Below are positions 27,261 to 36,097 of a DNA stretch of 64,000 nucleotides, piece by piece. The position numbers were made by a program, and so were the translations under genes. Source of the stretch: an uncultured Ruminiclostridium sp. (GTDB taxonomy: Bacteria; Bacillota; Clostridia; Oscillospirales; Ruminococcaceae). Positions within the stretch are counted from its first letter, which is position 1. Each line of letters begins with the position of its first letter. Below the pieces are notes generated by a model that was given only the letters and a program-made list of their open reading frames with translations, had not been told where the DNA came from and ran no database searches. The stretch is from contig CANRGJ010000002.1 of assembly GCA_947630175.1 (NCBI GenBank), forward strand, positions 186,001 to 250,000, in the 5' to 3' direction.

Positions 27261-27292
27261 CAAAAAAAGAACTTCCAATTTGGAAGTTCTTT
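27261..27292 (-). terminator. Terminator of the GHKL/SNF2-like operon
   Basis: AAAGAACTTCC and its complement (27266-27276 with 27282-27292) form an 11-bp stem, followed on the minus strand by a seven-T run. It insulates the dcw promoter from the upstream operon. The rest of 27194-27372 is AT-rich with no gene. Confidence 0.9.
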
Positions 27293-27372
27293 AGAATTTT
27301 ACAAGATATTGTGTATTATTTTACTTTGCTGTACTACATTTTGCTAAATCGGGAAAATTTCAGAAAATTCGC

Positions 27373-27726
27373 TTATCCGCCGCATTGGACACTGATTTCT
27401 GTTTCTGTCACAATTCCGTCGGAATCATAATAAACGTAAAGCCACCGCTGAAGGTTATCTGAGAAAATACCAAATCCATCGCCTGTATAAAGGTAGTAAG
27501 CGCCCCATACTTTTGCTTGATAATTAAAATTCCCGTATCTGTTTTCTACTTCGGAAATATTTTTTCCTATCATCCAATCATCGTCATATTCTGTCTGATG
27601 GTATGATGTAATGAGCTTACAAAGCAGGAAAACATTCACAAGTAATGAAACGACAAGCAAAATGACAAAAACTGTGACCTTTCGACCTAAGCAATCATAG
27701 CAGCTTTTTTCTTCAGGAGATCCCAT
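27373..27726 (-). CDS. Small membrane-anchored protein, 117 aa
   Basis: An N-terminal cytoplasmic stretch with CYDC is followed by a membrane helix (about 17-39, VTVFVILLVVSLLVNVFLL) and an outward domain of about 75 residues. That domain (MIGKNISEVENRYGNF, YYLYTGDG, WLYVYYDSDGIVTETE) resembles the small SmpA/BLIP-like alpha-beta fold; this is an inference. Function is unknown. It is the last gene of the operon with the GHKL ATPase, 27 nt after a duplicated fragment of that gene's 3' end. Confidence 0.65.
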   Translation of the reverse strand: MGSPEEKSCYDCLGRKVTVFVILLVVSLLVNVFLLCKLITSYHQTEYDDDWMIGKNISEVENRYGNFNYQAKVWGAYYLYTGDGFGIFSDNLQRWLYVYYDSDGIVTETEISVQCGG

Positions 27727-27753
27727 ATATCTGCCTCCTTCTGTTGTTCCGTT

Positions 27754-27797
27754 TTACTCCTGATTATCAATTACCCACCTTGCCGCCATAAAATGAG
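27754..27797 (-). pseudogene. Duplicated 3' end of the GHKL ATPase gene
   Basis: This stretch is nearly identical to the last about 44 bp of the GHKL gene (28324-28367). Both encode a tail reading MAA(R/K)WVIDNQE followed by TAA, with a handful of substitutions. The fragment has no start of its own. It lies just after the 162-aa gene, so that small gene is bracketed by two copies of the same gene end. Confidence 0.8.
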
Positions 27798-27810
27798 AAC
27801 ATTTGCCCTG

Positions 27811-28299
27811 TCAGCGAACGATAGATATTGCATTTGCAAGCTGGTCGGCGGAATTGGCAGGTCCTACCCACAGAAATTTTTCGTCTGAGCTGCTGTCCAC
27901 GTTGTTGTAAAATACCGACAGCGCGGTGAAATCGCTGTTGAATGTGACGGAAGTGCCGCTGGGACTGCTGGGATCGTCTGACGTGTACAGATAATATTTT
28001 CCGTCGGACGCGCTCCAGCTTGCGATATTCGCTTTTTTGCCGTCTATTTCAACTGTTCCTTCCACAAGCGTAGTCCACCACCAGTGCTTTGTTACGGTAA
28101 CGTCATAGCTCACACTGATGCTTTCCATATCCTCAAACTGTTTTTCGTCAAGGGGGATATTGTAGGTGGTGCAGTTGTAGCACGTTATTTCTGATTTATG
28201 CTGAGTAACGGTGGGAAACCAGATGAACCACACCGCCCCGCCGATAACGGCTAACGCTGTTACGCAGACAATGACAATGACTATTATCCTTGATTTCAT
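27811..28299 (-). CDS. Small membrane-anchored protein, 162 aa
   Basis: I do not recognise this protein. A short KSR N-terminus and one membrane helix (about 5-28) precede an extracytoplasmic domain rich in Ser/Thr/Trp, with two Cys close together (TCYNCTTY). The rest looks like an all-beta fold (ISVSYDVTVTKHWWWTTLVE, VTFNSDFTALSVFYNN). It starts 24 nt after the GHKL gene and is bracketed by that gene's true and duplicated 3' ends, which suggests insertion by recombination. Co-transcription with the ATPases is likely; function is unknown. Confidence 0.65.
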   Translation of the reverse strand: MKSRIIVIVIVCVTALAVIGGAVWFIWFPTVTQHKSEITCYNCTTYNIPLDEKQFEDMESISVSYDVTVTKHWWWTTLVEGTVEIDGKKANIASWSASDGKYYLYTSDDPSSPSGTSVTFNSDFTALSVFYNNVDSSSDEKFLWVGPANSADQLANAISIVR

Positions 28300-28323
28300 A
28301 AATTTCCCTCCGAAAATACGCCA

Positions 28324-31300
28324 TTACTCCTGATTGTCGATTACCCACTTTGCCGCCATAAGAGGAGTGAGGCGGAATTCCAATGTCTTAGGCTCTGCCG
28401 CCACAACGTCAGCTCCCACACCCGGAGAATCAACGGTGATGTCGTATACCATATGGGGAACGTATTTCAGCGAGCAGATGAAGAACTCGGGTGGAACGTT
28501 TTCAGCCTTTTCCAGCTCCTCAAGCCACTTGTAGGGGTCCATTCCGCCGATAGACAGCTCCTTTATCAGCCAGCCGTTGGAGTCGGCGATATGGTTGCGG
28601 CACAGGTAGAGGGCGAAGTTGAAGTGCTTTTCGCCGCTTTCCGTCATAACGTCGATGATAAAGTCAACAACATCGTAGGTGTTTATGTCGTTGCCCTGTT
28701 CGCCGCAGTAAGCACAGCAGGCGCCGTAGCCGTAAAGTCTGCCGTTGATGTCCTTGGAGAAGTAGCTCTTGTAGCCGTCAAGCTCACTTTGTCCCTTTAT
28801 TGAATTGTAAAGCTCCTTGGCAAAGTCAAATTCCTCACGGCTGAGTACGGGCGCTCTCCTGTATTTCAGCGGTATCTGGTCGGGAATGATACGGCTGGGG
28901 TCTTTTATGCGGTTGAAGAAACGCTGGAGTATGCCGAGCTCGCTGCCCGCAATAATATATTCCAGCATAGCGGAAAATTCGTCCTTGCTCAGGTCGTCGC
29001 GGAGTATAACGTAGCGGAACGCCGCCTGACGCTCTTTTTCCGCAATGGGAGCGCCGAATTTCTTCACGCACACTACCTTGTCCTTTTCATTAAGGAGAGC
29101 GACGCCATCGAATTTCAGGTTGGATATCGCAAGGTTGCTCATAATGTTTTCGGTCTCCTGGAAGGAGGCGAAATCCATCATAAGCTCCGCCACCGCCTCG
29201 GTGTCGAAATTGTATCTGGGGGCGGTGTAGCCGAAGTCGAAAACTCTGTCCTTCAGCACGCCTGATTCCATAAGGCGGGACATATCGCCCACTATCTCTA
29301 TCAGATCTCTGTTGGTGATAGAGCTGGGGATCATAAACTGCTTGCCGTATACGAGGAAGCGGAACTTGTTGTTGAAGTCGAGAGCGAAGCCTATCTCGCC
29401 GCCCTGCTCCCTTATCTCACGCAGGAAGGTCATAGTGTCCTTGCCCTGTGTGAAGGAATTCATCATCAGGCCTTCAACGTCAAGATAGTTCTGGTGGCTC
29501 ATAAAGCGTCTTTCACGGCGTTTTACCGTGTCGATGGCGTTCTTGATGTTGTGTACCTGTATCTTTGAAATTTCAAAGGTGTATTTTTCACCGTTTCCGT
29601 CAAAGTGGATACGGTAATACTTCATAGCAAGGTTGTAGTCGCCGCCTGTTATCTCGTCGAACATTGAGAATATCTTTTCAAGAGCGTCCTCGTCCTTGAC
29701 GCAGTCGTTCTCCAGCAGAGAGGGCAGACGGTAGCCGATAACGCTTGAAAAGCCCGAATACAGCTCGTAGTCGTTTCCGTCAACATCGGAGGAAATGACG
29801 TACGGCTTGCCGTTTCTCATTATATCGTAGCGGTAAACTCTGCCTTTTTCGCTCTTATCCTCGTTTTCCCAATCGTAGCCAACATATACGATATAATTTG
29901 AGGGGTCGGAGGCGGAAGCTTTCAGCACCTCCAGCTTTTCGTCGATATATTCCCTGCGGGCGCTTCCGTCGTCGTGATATTCCTTGGGTACTTCACGAAT
30001 GTCGCTTTTTACCGCGATCTGCTTCAAATCATTATATAAAGCGGGCTCCTGCTCGTCGGGGAATTTTATTGAAATGCCTGAAACAAAGCTGTCCTTTACT
30101 CTTTCGGCGTAGCGGCTGGTATTCATAAAGCCGTTGAAAAATTCGAAAGCATAGGAGCGAGGTTTCAGCACATAAAATCCCTCTTTTGACGGAGCAAGGT
30201 CAAGAGTGAAGAATTTGTTGTATTCCTTTATTATGGCGGTGATGTCACGCTCGAAAGCGGCGTACACCGTTTCCTCCATATCAAAGCGGATACCCGTACG
30301 GCTGGCGGTGATGCAGGTGTTGGGCACGCTGACGAAGAAAGCGGACAGCTTTTCGTCGATTACCTTGTCGCTCCCTGCGCCGATGTAGCCGGTAAGCTCA
30401 TAAGTGGAGAAGTAGTTGTACTTGCTCATCAAAAGCCTTATAACGCTTTCACGCTTGGTGTTAGCAACTGCGTAGGGTATCAGATATACAAAGTTGTCAT
30501 ACTCGTAGCAGAGGAAATCCACAAGGCTCTTGTTGTTGTGGTAGAAACGTATCTTGGGCGGCTCGCTCTCGTCTTTTCTGTAAAGCTGAACACGGTAAAG
30601 ATCGTTTATCTTGCCGTCTATCATAACAGCAAGGTTAAGGGTTCGCTTAGGATTTTCCGTATTGTCGGTCTCGGGGTCCATCACCTTTTTCCTGTTAAAG
30701 GCGAAACAAAGCTCTACCATATTAAGGTAATCGCCCTTTTTCTCGGTAATGGAGGTGAAATTGTCCTTTATCCTCGCAAATTCGCCGTGGTCAAGCTGTA
30801 AGGTAAGGCGGGTGCCCATAAACTGCTGACCGTTCAGGTCAAAGGACTCCAGCTTTATCTTGTCGCCCTCGTCCTTGCATATTTTGAAGCTGAAGCTGTT
30901 TGAGCGCACCGCCAGGGATTCAACGTTGAGGAACACGCTCTTGGCGCCTATGCCGAAACGTCCCTCTCTGGTGGTATCGCCGTTGTTCATTCCAAAGCCC
31001 AGATAATACAGGATATCCTCCATGGAAAATCCCATTTCATTGTAGGACAGCACTAACGTGTCGTTCCCCTGGAAATCCGCCACTATCTTGATGTCGCCTG
31101 TGGAATAGCGACAGCCCATAGCGTTCTGGAACAGCTCTCTTATGATACTTTCCTTGGGATAGTCGGCGGTGTTTATCTTGGCGTTGAAGCCGCTTCTGCC
31201 GCTGAACATATCGTTGTAATACTCAAGGAAAGGCGTTCCCTCTGTCTGACCCGTCAGCGCAAGGCTTTGAAGTCTTTCAAGAGTTTCTTTCTTGGCGGCT

Positions 31301-31368
31301 TCGTTTCCGTAGGTATGGAATTGGTAAAAGTCGCCTATAAGACCAATAATGTTTACTTCCCCCGCCAT
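28324..31368 (-). CDS. Large sacsin/NOV-type GHKL ATPase
   Basis: A 1014-aa protein with an N-terminal Hsp90-like (GHKL) ATPase domain. N-box RELFQNAM has Glu78 and Asn82. The adenine-site motif is NEMGFS (110-115) in the NE-x-GF form of sacsin/NO VEIN-like ATPases, and the lid glycines are GRFGIGAKSVF (136-146). The middle is long and unrecognised. Near the C-terminus CAYC (885-888) and LCRNH (923-926) look like a zinc-binding treble clef of the HNH type with its catalytic His pair missing. Its ATG overlaps the stop of the SNF2-like gene (TGATG), so the two are coupled. In other bacteria such ATPases occur with helicases in restriction-like conflict loci; a role here is inferred. Confidence 0.85.
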   Translation of the reverse strand: MAGEVNIIGLIGDFYQFHTYGNEAAKKETLERLQSLALTGQTEGTPFLEYYNDMFSGRSGFNAKINTADYPKESIIRELFQNAMGCRYSTGDIKIVADFQGNDTLVLSYNEMGFSMEDILYYLGFGMNNGDTTREGRFGIGAKSVFLNVESLAVRSNSFSFKICKDEGDKIKLESFDLNGQQFMGTRLTLQLDHGEFARIKDNFTSITEKKGDYLNMVELCFAFNRKKVMDPETDNTENPKRTLNLAVMIDGKINDLYRVQLYRKDESEPPKIRFYHNNKSLVDFLCYEYDNFVYLIPYAVANTKRESVIRLLMSKYNYFSTYELTGYIGAGSDKVIDEKLSAFFVSVPNTCITASRTGIRFDMEETVYAAFERDITAIIKEYNKFFTLDLAPSKEGFYVLKPRSYAFEFFNGFMNTSRYAERVKDSFVSGISIKFPDEQEPALYNDLKQIAVKSDIREVPKEYHDDGSARREYIDEKLEVLKASASDPSNYIVYVGYDWENEDKSEKGRVYRYDIMRNGKPYVISSDVDGNDYELYSGFSSVIGYRLPSLLENDCVKDEDALEKIFSMFDEITGGDYNLAMKYYRIHFDGNGEKYTFEISKIQVHNIKNAIDTVKRRERRFMSHQNYLDVEGLMMNSFTQGKDTMTFLREIREQGGEIGFALDFNNKFRFLVYGKQFMIPSSITNRDLIEIVGDMSRLMESGVLKDRVFDFGYTAPRYNFDTEAVAELMMDFASFQETENIMSNLAISNLKFDGVALLNEKDKVVCVKKFGAPIAEKERQAAFRYVILRDDLSKDEFSAMLEYIIAGSELGILQRFFNRIKDPSRIIPDQIPLKYRRAPVLSREEFDFAKELYNSIKGQSELDGYKSYFSKDINGRLYGYGACCAYCGEQGNDINTYDVVDFIIDVMTESGEKHFNFALYLCRNHIADSNGWLIKELSIGGMDPYKWLEELEKAENVPPEFFICSLKYVPHMVYDITVDSPGVGADVVAAEPKTLEFRLTPLMAAKWVIDNQE

Positions 31369-33263
31369 CAGATCAACTCCTCATAAAATGCTTCAAGAAA
31401 TTCATTGTAATCGCTTTGCAGACCGTGATGCTCAACGAGATAACGCCATACGCAGTAATCAACTCCCGCACGCTCGTTTTCGTCCGCCTCGTTCATCAGT
31501 CTAAAGCAGTCCGCCTCGCTGTGAAAGCTGTCCAGCGCTGCTCTCGCCTTGTCCCGCATAACTACCAGCGGGTCGGACGCCATGCCTGCGCTCATTTCCC
31601 TGTATTCGTCGCTGCTTTCGGGGTCGTATTTCACGGGCTTCAGTCTTCCCTCCCCGTCAAAGCAGCAGCAGCTTTCCTTCAGCGCCGTCAGCTTTTTGCC
31701 GATTATGTCTGCGGTCTTGTTCTCGGTTATTCCGTCGGGAACGTCGAACGCCGTCTTTACCGCGTTTCTTCCGTAGCAAAGGGACAGCTTGGCTCTGTCC
31801 GCCGTGGTGTGGAGATTGTATTTCGCAGACATTTTGCCGAAGAATGCGGCGTCGTTCTGCTCGGCTCCCTCAAGCTCATACAGCATTGACGCCAGCATTT
31901 TTTCAGCACCGTCAATGAACATATAAATATTTCTTCCCGGAACGCCGAAGTTGTAGCCCTCGCAGAAGTTCAATGCCAGAGGACCTTTCAGCATTCTTCC
32001 GTCAAATTCGTCCGTTTCGTCACGGAAGATTATAAATTCGGGGTCAATAAAGCCGTCGGAGCCGCTTTGCTTGTATCTGCGGTGCAGTATCAGCGGGTGG
32101 TCGGGCAATTCGTAGTTGATAATGTGGGTTATCTTTTTCAGGCGTCCGCACTGTTCGTCCTGATTGTCGGGAGAAAGCACTATGCGGATATTGCTGTCGT
32201 TTTCCGCCTTGAAATATCTTAAAGTATGCTCTATGCCGTAAATTCCCGTTTTTCTCACTGAGGTTATCTTCCCCAGATTTACAAGGGAGGAGCAAAGCAC
32301 TCTGTAAACGTAATCCAAAGTCTTTTCAGATGAAAAATAGGTTATTATTCGGTTTTCAGGGTTTTCCAGCAGTCTGTTCAATTCGTCAAGATAAGCGCCC
32401 AGCTTGGTGTCGTAATTTTTAAGCTGAGTTACTGTATCGTCGTCGTAATGCTCGTCGATATACAGCTTGCGCATATCGAGGGTAAGCTCCTCGAAAATGT
32501 TGCCGCCGTAGTGGTAAACGGTGGAGTGAGGCTGTCTTGCCCTCTCCTTCAGCACGTCGTCGTTCACCTTGTAGGTGACCGTTCTTATCTTTGGCGGGGA
32601 AAGTGTTTCCTTTCCGTAATAGCGCATATACGGCGTGGAAAGGGTGAAGGCTATCGTTCCCTCGTCGGGAATGTTGGATTCAAAATACGCAGCTTGTTCT
32701 GCGTCGTTAAGAAATTTTCTCGGCAGCTCCGTCAGCTTTTCCGCCACAGTGCGGCTGTCGGGAAGATACGGCGCAAATACCGCAAGACGCTTTGTCTTTA
32801 AATCAAAGCCCTCAAGGATCAGGTCGGTGTTTATACCCGTTTCGGAAAGTCCGCCGTCGATTATAACCAGATCCCACACAAGTCCAGCCTGCTTTATTTT
32901 ATCAAAAATGGGATTCGTTCCCGCTTCCTCGTGAGTAATATAAAGATTGCTCAGCTTGGGAGCAAAGTGATTTATGCTGTGGTCGTTGGAGGTTATGAAT
33001 TTGAAATCCGCCCCGATACCTGTCAGTATCGTCCTGTACCACGCATACATAAGATTTTGTTTTGTGATTATCAGTATGCTTGGGTCGTTCCTGCCGTCCA
33101 TAACGTTCAGTATGGCAAGCTGTGCCTTTCCCAGCTTGTCGTTGCCCTGCTCGTCCATCGAGATGACGCAGCCGAACTTTTCCAGCTTCTGCATAAATGC
33201 CTTGTTCATCACGTTAAGGGGGATTTTATCCAGAACTATCCCCTTTATTTCCGCCTGACTCAT
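31368..33263 (-). CDS. Degenerate SNF2-like helicase-fold protein
   Basis: A 631-aa protein with remnants of both RecA domains of an SNF2 helicase. Motif I appears as DEQG, three extra residues, LGKAQLAI (about 37-51; Lys kept, Thr changed to Ala). Motif II reads LVIIDGGLSE where DEAH is expected (Glu lost). Motif IV-like NRIITYFSSEKTLDYVYRVL (about 304-323) and motifs V/VI-like THIINYELPDHPLILHRRYK (about 379-398) remain recognisable. Catalysis is therefore doubtful, and a DNA-binding or scaffold role is plausible. The ATG at 33263 has GGGCGGGAG upstream; an earlier TTG at 33353 would add 30 residues but lacks a ribosome site. Confidence 0.72.
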   Translation of the reverse strand: MSQAEIKGIVLDKIPLNVMNKAFMQKLEKFGCVISMDEQGNDKLGKAQLAILNVMDGRNDPSILIITKQNLMYAWYRTILTGIGADFKFITSNDHSINHFAPKLSNLYITHEEAGTNPIFDKIKQAGLVWDLVIIDGGLSETGINTDLILEGFDLKTKRLAVFAPYLPDSRTVAEKLTELPRKFLNDAEQAAYFESNIPDEGTIAFTLSTPYMRYYGKETLSPPKIRTVTYKVNDDVLKERARQPHSTVYHYGGNIFEELTLDMRKLYIDEHYDDDTVTQLKNYDTKLGAYLDELNRLLENPENRIITYFSSEKTLDYVYRVLCSSLVNLGKITSVRKTGIYGIEHTLRYFKAENDSNIRIVLSPDNQDEQCGRLKKITHIINYELPDHPLILHRRYKQSGSDGFIDPEFIIFRDETDEFDGRMLKGPLALNFCEGYNFGVPGRNIYMFIDGAEKMLASMLYELEGAEQNDAAFFGKMSAKYNLHTTADRAKLSLCYGRNAVKTAFDVPDGITENKTADIIGKKLTALKESCCCFDGEGRLKPVKYDPESSDEYREMSAGMASDPLVVMRDKARAALDSFHSEADCFRLMNEADENERAGVDYCVWRYLVEHHGLQSDYNEFLEAFYEELI

Positions 33264-33388
33264 ATTAAGATCGCTCCCGCCCTTCGTTAAGATAATGAGG
33301 GGGACATTTCCCCGCAAAACCGTTTTTTGCCGCTGTTTATGGGATTTTACCAAAAACAGGGCAGGGTAACCGATTTTTATACACTATA

Positions 33389-33417
33389 ATTATAATACAT
33401 TTTTCAATTTTTTACAA
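33389..33417 (-). promoter_or_regulatory. Promoter of the SNF2-like/GHKL operon
   Basis: On the minus strand TTGTAA (33417-33412), 17 bp and TATAAT (33394-33389) lie about 125 nt upstream of the chosen ATG, in a strongly AT-rich region. Apart from this and the gpmI terminators, 33264-33567 shows no gene. Confidence 0.72.
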
Positions 33418-33490
33418 CACTTTATTGATAATTTTTTTCATTTTATATCGAATAATTTTGACAATACTGATATAAAATGTAAATTTTCAC

Positions 33491-33560
33491 GAAAAACAGC
33501 GCCGTGAAGCTTACGGCGCTGAAAAATGGAAAATTATGAGGGAGCTTTTACAAGCTCCCT
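33491..33560 (-). terminator. Two-hairpin terminator of gpmI
   Basis: A GGGAGCTT/AAGCTCCC hairpin lies right after the gpmI stop. A second stem, CAGCGCCGT with ACGGCGCTG (33497-33505 with 33513-33521), is followed on the minus strand by TTTTTC. The second is a normal intrinsic terminator. Confidence 0.82.
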
Positions 33561-33567
33561 CCCAGTG

Positions 33568-35148
33568 TTATATCATAGCTTCTTCCCAGCAATCGGGGGC
33601 GGTAAGTCCGAACATTTTCGCAACGGTGGGAGCGATGTTTGCAAGGCCGTAGCTGTCGGAGGGCTTTATCTCGTAATGCACGTCCTTGTCGTAGATGATG
33701 AAGGGAACGGGGTTCAGAGAGTGTGCGGTCCTTACGGCTATCTCGCCTTTCTTGTTCTTTTCCAGCATCTCGTCTGCATTGCCATGGTCGGCGGTGACGA
33801 GCATTGTAACTCCACATTCGTCGCAAACCGCTTTCAGCCTTGTAAGTCCAAGATCAACGCTTTCCACGCCGATTATGGTGCTGTCAAGGCTTCCCGTGTG
33901 CCCAACCATATCGCCGTTGGGGAAGTTGCAGCGGATAAAGTCGTATTCTCCGCTTTTTATAACTTCTATCAGATCGTCGGTTATCTCGGCGGATTTCATC
34001 CACGGGCGCTGGTCAAAGCTCACCTTGTCGGAGGGTATCTCCTTAAATGTTTCAAGCTCGTCGCTGAATTTCGCGCTTCTGTTGCCGTTCCAGAAGTAGG
34101 TGACATGACCGTACTTCTGAGTTTCGGAAACGGCGTACTGCTTGTAGCCGTTTGCAACCAGCAATTCAGATAAGGTGTTCTTTATTTCGGGGGGATTTAC
34201 AAGATAGCGTTTAGGCAATTTCAGGTCGCCGTCGTACTGCAACATTCCCGCATATACAACGTCTAACTTTTCCCCTCTGTCAAAGTGGGTGAATACTTCA
34301 TCGTCAAACGCCATGGAAAGCTCTATTGCTCTGTCGCCTCTGAAGTTGAACAGAACTACGCTGTCCTTGGGATTTATCTTTCCAACAGGCTCGCCGTTTT
34401 CCGCAATAACGAATGCGGGGAGGTCCTGGTCGATAACGCCCTCGTTCTCGGCGCGGTATGTTTCTATCGCTTTGGCGGCGGAATCAAACTGCCTGCCCTC
34501 GCCTTTGACGTGGGTGTTCCAGCCAAGCTCTACCATTTTCCAGTCTGCCTGATAGCGGTCCATAGTGACCTTCATTCTGCCGCCGCCGCTGGCGATCTTT
34601 CCGTCAAAATCAGCGCCGTTAAGCTCTGACAGCTTGTTTTCAAGCTGCTCGACGTAAGTCAGGGCGCTGGTGGCGGGAACGTCGCGTCCGTCCAGCAGGA
34701 TATGTACACGGGCTTTTTTCACCCCGTCCTTTTTGGCTCTTTCAAGCATATTCAGCAGGTGAGAGATGTTGGAATGTACGTTGCCGTCGGAGAGAAGTCC
34801 GATAAAGTGGAGGGTAGAGCCGTTTTGCTTTACGTTGCCAACGACCTCCTGCCAGCTTTCGGAATCGTACATCTTGCCGCTTTCGATAGACTCGTTCACC
34901 AGCTTTGCGCCTTGGGAGTATATCTGTCCGCAACCGATGGCGTTGTGTCCCACCTCGCTGTTGCCCATATCGTCGTCGGTGGGAAGTCCCACTGCTCCGC
35001 CGTGAGCCTTTAAACGAGTGTTGGGGCAGTTTTTCAGCATCCAGTCAAGGGTAGGGGTGTTAGCAAGGGTGACGGCGTCGCCAAGACCCGTCTTTGAAAA
35101 GCCAACGCCGTCCATTACCACAAGAAGGATAGGTTTTTTTGCTTTCAT
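33568..35148 (-). CDS. gpmI: 2,3-bisphosphoglycerate-independent phosphoglycerate mutase
   Basis: A 526-aa two-domain metalloenzyme (alkaline phosphatase fold) interconverting 3- and 2-phosphoglycerate in glycolysis, requiring Mn. Catalytic Ser is in MGNSEVGHNAIG, with metal-binding MDGVGFS at the N-terminus and VTADHGNADEM in the C-terminal half. Length is slightly above the usual 510-515. It follows tpiA on the same strand, separated by a palindromic spacer element. Confidence 0.94.
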   Translation of the reverse strand: MKAKKPILLVVMDGVGFSKTGLGDAVTLANTPTLDWMLKNCPNTRLKAHGGAVGLPTDDDMGNSEVGHNAIGCGQIYSQGAKLVNESIESGKMYDSESWQEVVGNVKQNGSTLHFIGLLSDGNVHSNISHLLNMLERAKKDGVKKARVHILLDGRDVPATSALTYVEQLENKLSELNGADFDGKIASGGGRMKVTMDRYQADWKMVELGWNTHVKGEGRQFDSAAKAIETYRAENEGVIDQDLPAFVIAENGEPVGKINPKDSVVLFNFRGDRAIELSMAFDDEVFTHFDRGEKLDVVYAGMLQYDGDLKLPKRYLVNPPEIKNTLSELLVANGYKQYAVSETQKYGHVTYFWNGNRSAKFSDELETFKEIPSDKVSFDQRPWMKSAEITDDLIEVIKSGEYDFIRCNFPNGDMVGHTGSLDSTIIGVESVDLGLTRLKAVCDECGVTMLVTADHGNADEMLEKNKKGEIAVRTAHSLNPVPFIIYDKDVHYEIKPSDSYGLANIAPTVAKMFGLTAPDCWEEAMI

Positions 35149-35184
35149 ATATGTTTTCTCCTGAATAATAAAATTGATAATGTA

Positions 35185-35297
35185 CAGTTGACAGTTGATA
35201 ATTGTGGAATTTTGCTTCGCAAAATAATTAAAAATTTTAAATCGATCGCCAAAGGCGATACCGCAATTGTCCGCTGTCCACTGTCAATTGTCAACTG
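35185..35297. repeat. Palindromic spacer element with two 3-nt-loop hairpins
   Basis: Imperfect inverted ends (35185-35203 with 35280-35297, CAGTTGACA(G/A)TTGA type) enclose two hairpins: 35209-35225 (ATTTTGC-TTC-GCAAAAT) and 35245-35259 (ATCGCC-AAA-GGCGAT). The architecture of an outer stem plus 3-nt-loop arms recalls the cloverleaf family, but the sequence differs. It fills the tpiA-gpmI gap. Confidence 0.7.
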
Positions 35298-35303
35298 CTA
35301 AGG

Positions 35304-36068
35304 TCAGCCTGCCGCCTTTACGATAGTGGCAAAGTCGGGAGCTTTAAGGCTTGCGCCGCCGATAAGTCCGCCGTCTATGTTCTCCTTGGCGAGCAGTTCA
35401 GCCGCATTGCCTGCGTTCATAGAGCCGCCATACTGAATGGAAACTGCGTCTGCAACCTCCTTGCCGTAAAGAGCCGCCAGCTTTTCACGGATAAAGGCGC
35501 ATACCTCCTCAGCCTGCTCTGCGGTAGCGGTCTTGCCCGTTCCTATCGCCCATACGGGTTCGTATGCGATGACGCACTTTTTCATATCCTCGGCGGAAAC
35601 GTCAAAGAAGTCCAGCTTTATCTGGCGTCCTACCACCTCTTCGGTGATGTTGCATTCACGCTCCCACAAAAGCTCACCTACGCAAACGATAGGCTTCAGC
35701 CCTGCGGCAAGGGCGGCTTTCGTCCTCTTGTTAACAGTTTCGTCGGTCTCGCCGAAATACTGTCTGCGCTCGCTGTGACCGATTATAACGTATTCAACGC
35801 CCATTTCCGTGAGCATATCAGCAGAAATTTCGCCTGTGAATGCGCCTGATTTTTCAAAGTGGCAGTTTTCGGCTCCCACCTTTATGTTCGTTCCCTCAGT
35901 GAGGGAAAGAGCAGTTTCAAGATTGGTGTAGGGCACGCAGATAACTACTTCGCAGCCTGCGTCGGCTACCAGAGGCTTCATAGCCTCGATAAGCTCTTTT
36001 GCCTCGGGTCTTGTCTTGTTCATTTTCCAGTTGCCAGCGATAACGGCTTTTCTCAGTGCTTTATTCAT
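35304..36068 (-). CDS. tpiA: Triosephosphate isomerase
   Basis: A 254-aa TIM barrel interconverting DHAP and glyceraldehyde-3-phosphate. Catalytic residues are visible: Lys in GNWKMN, His in IIGHSERRQYF and Glu in AYEPVWAIGTGKTAT. The phosphate loop is at IQYGGSMNAGN. It starts 29 nt after the pentapeptide-repeat gene, in the order pgk, pentapeptide protein, tpiA, gpmI. Confidence 0.95.
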   Translation of the reverse strand: MNKALRKAVIAGNWKMNKTRPEAKELIEAMKPLVADAGCEVVICVPYTNLETALSLTEGTNIKVGAENCHFEKSGAFTGEISADMLTEMGVEYVIIGHSERRQYFGETDETVNKRTKAALAAGLKPIVCVGELLWERECNITEEVVGRQIKLDFFDVSAEDMKKCVIAYEPVWAIGTGKTATAEQAEEVCAFIREKLAALYGKEVADAVSIQYGGSMNAGNAAELLAKENIDGGLIGGASLKAPDFATIVKAAG

Positions 36069-36097
36069 ATCTGTCAGCGTGTAAACGCTTCCTCCTT

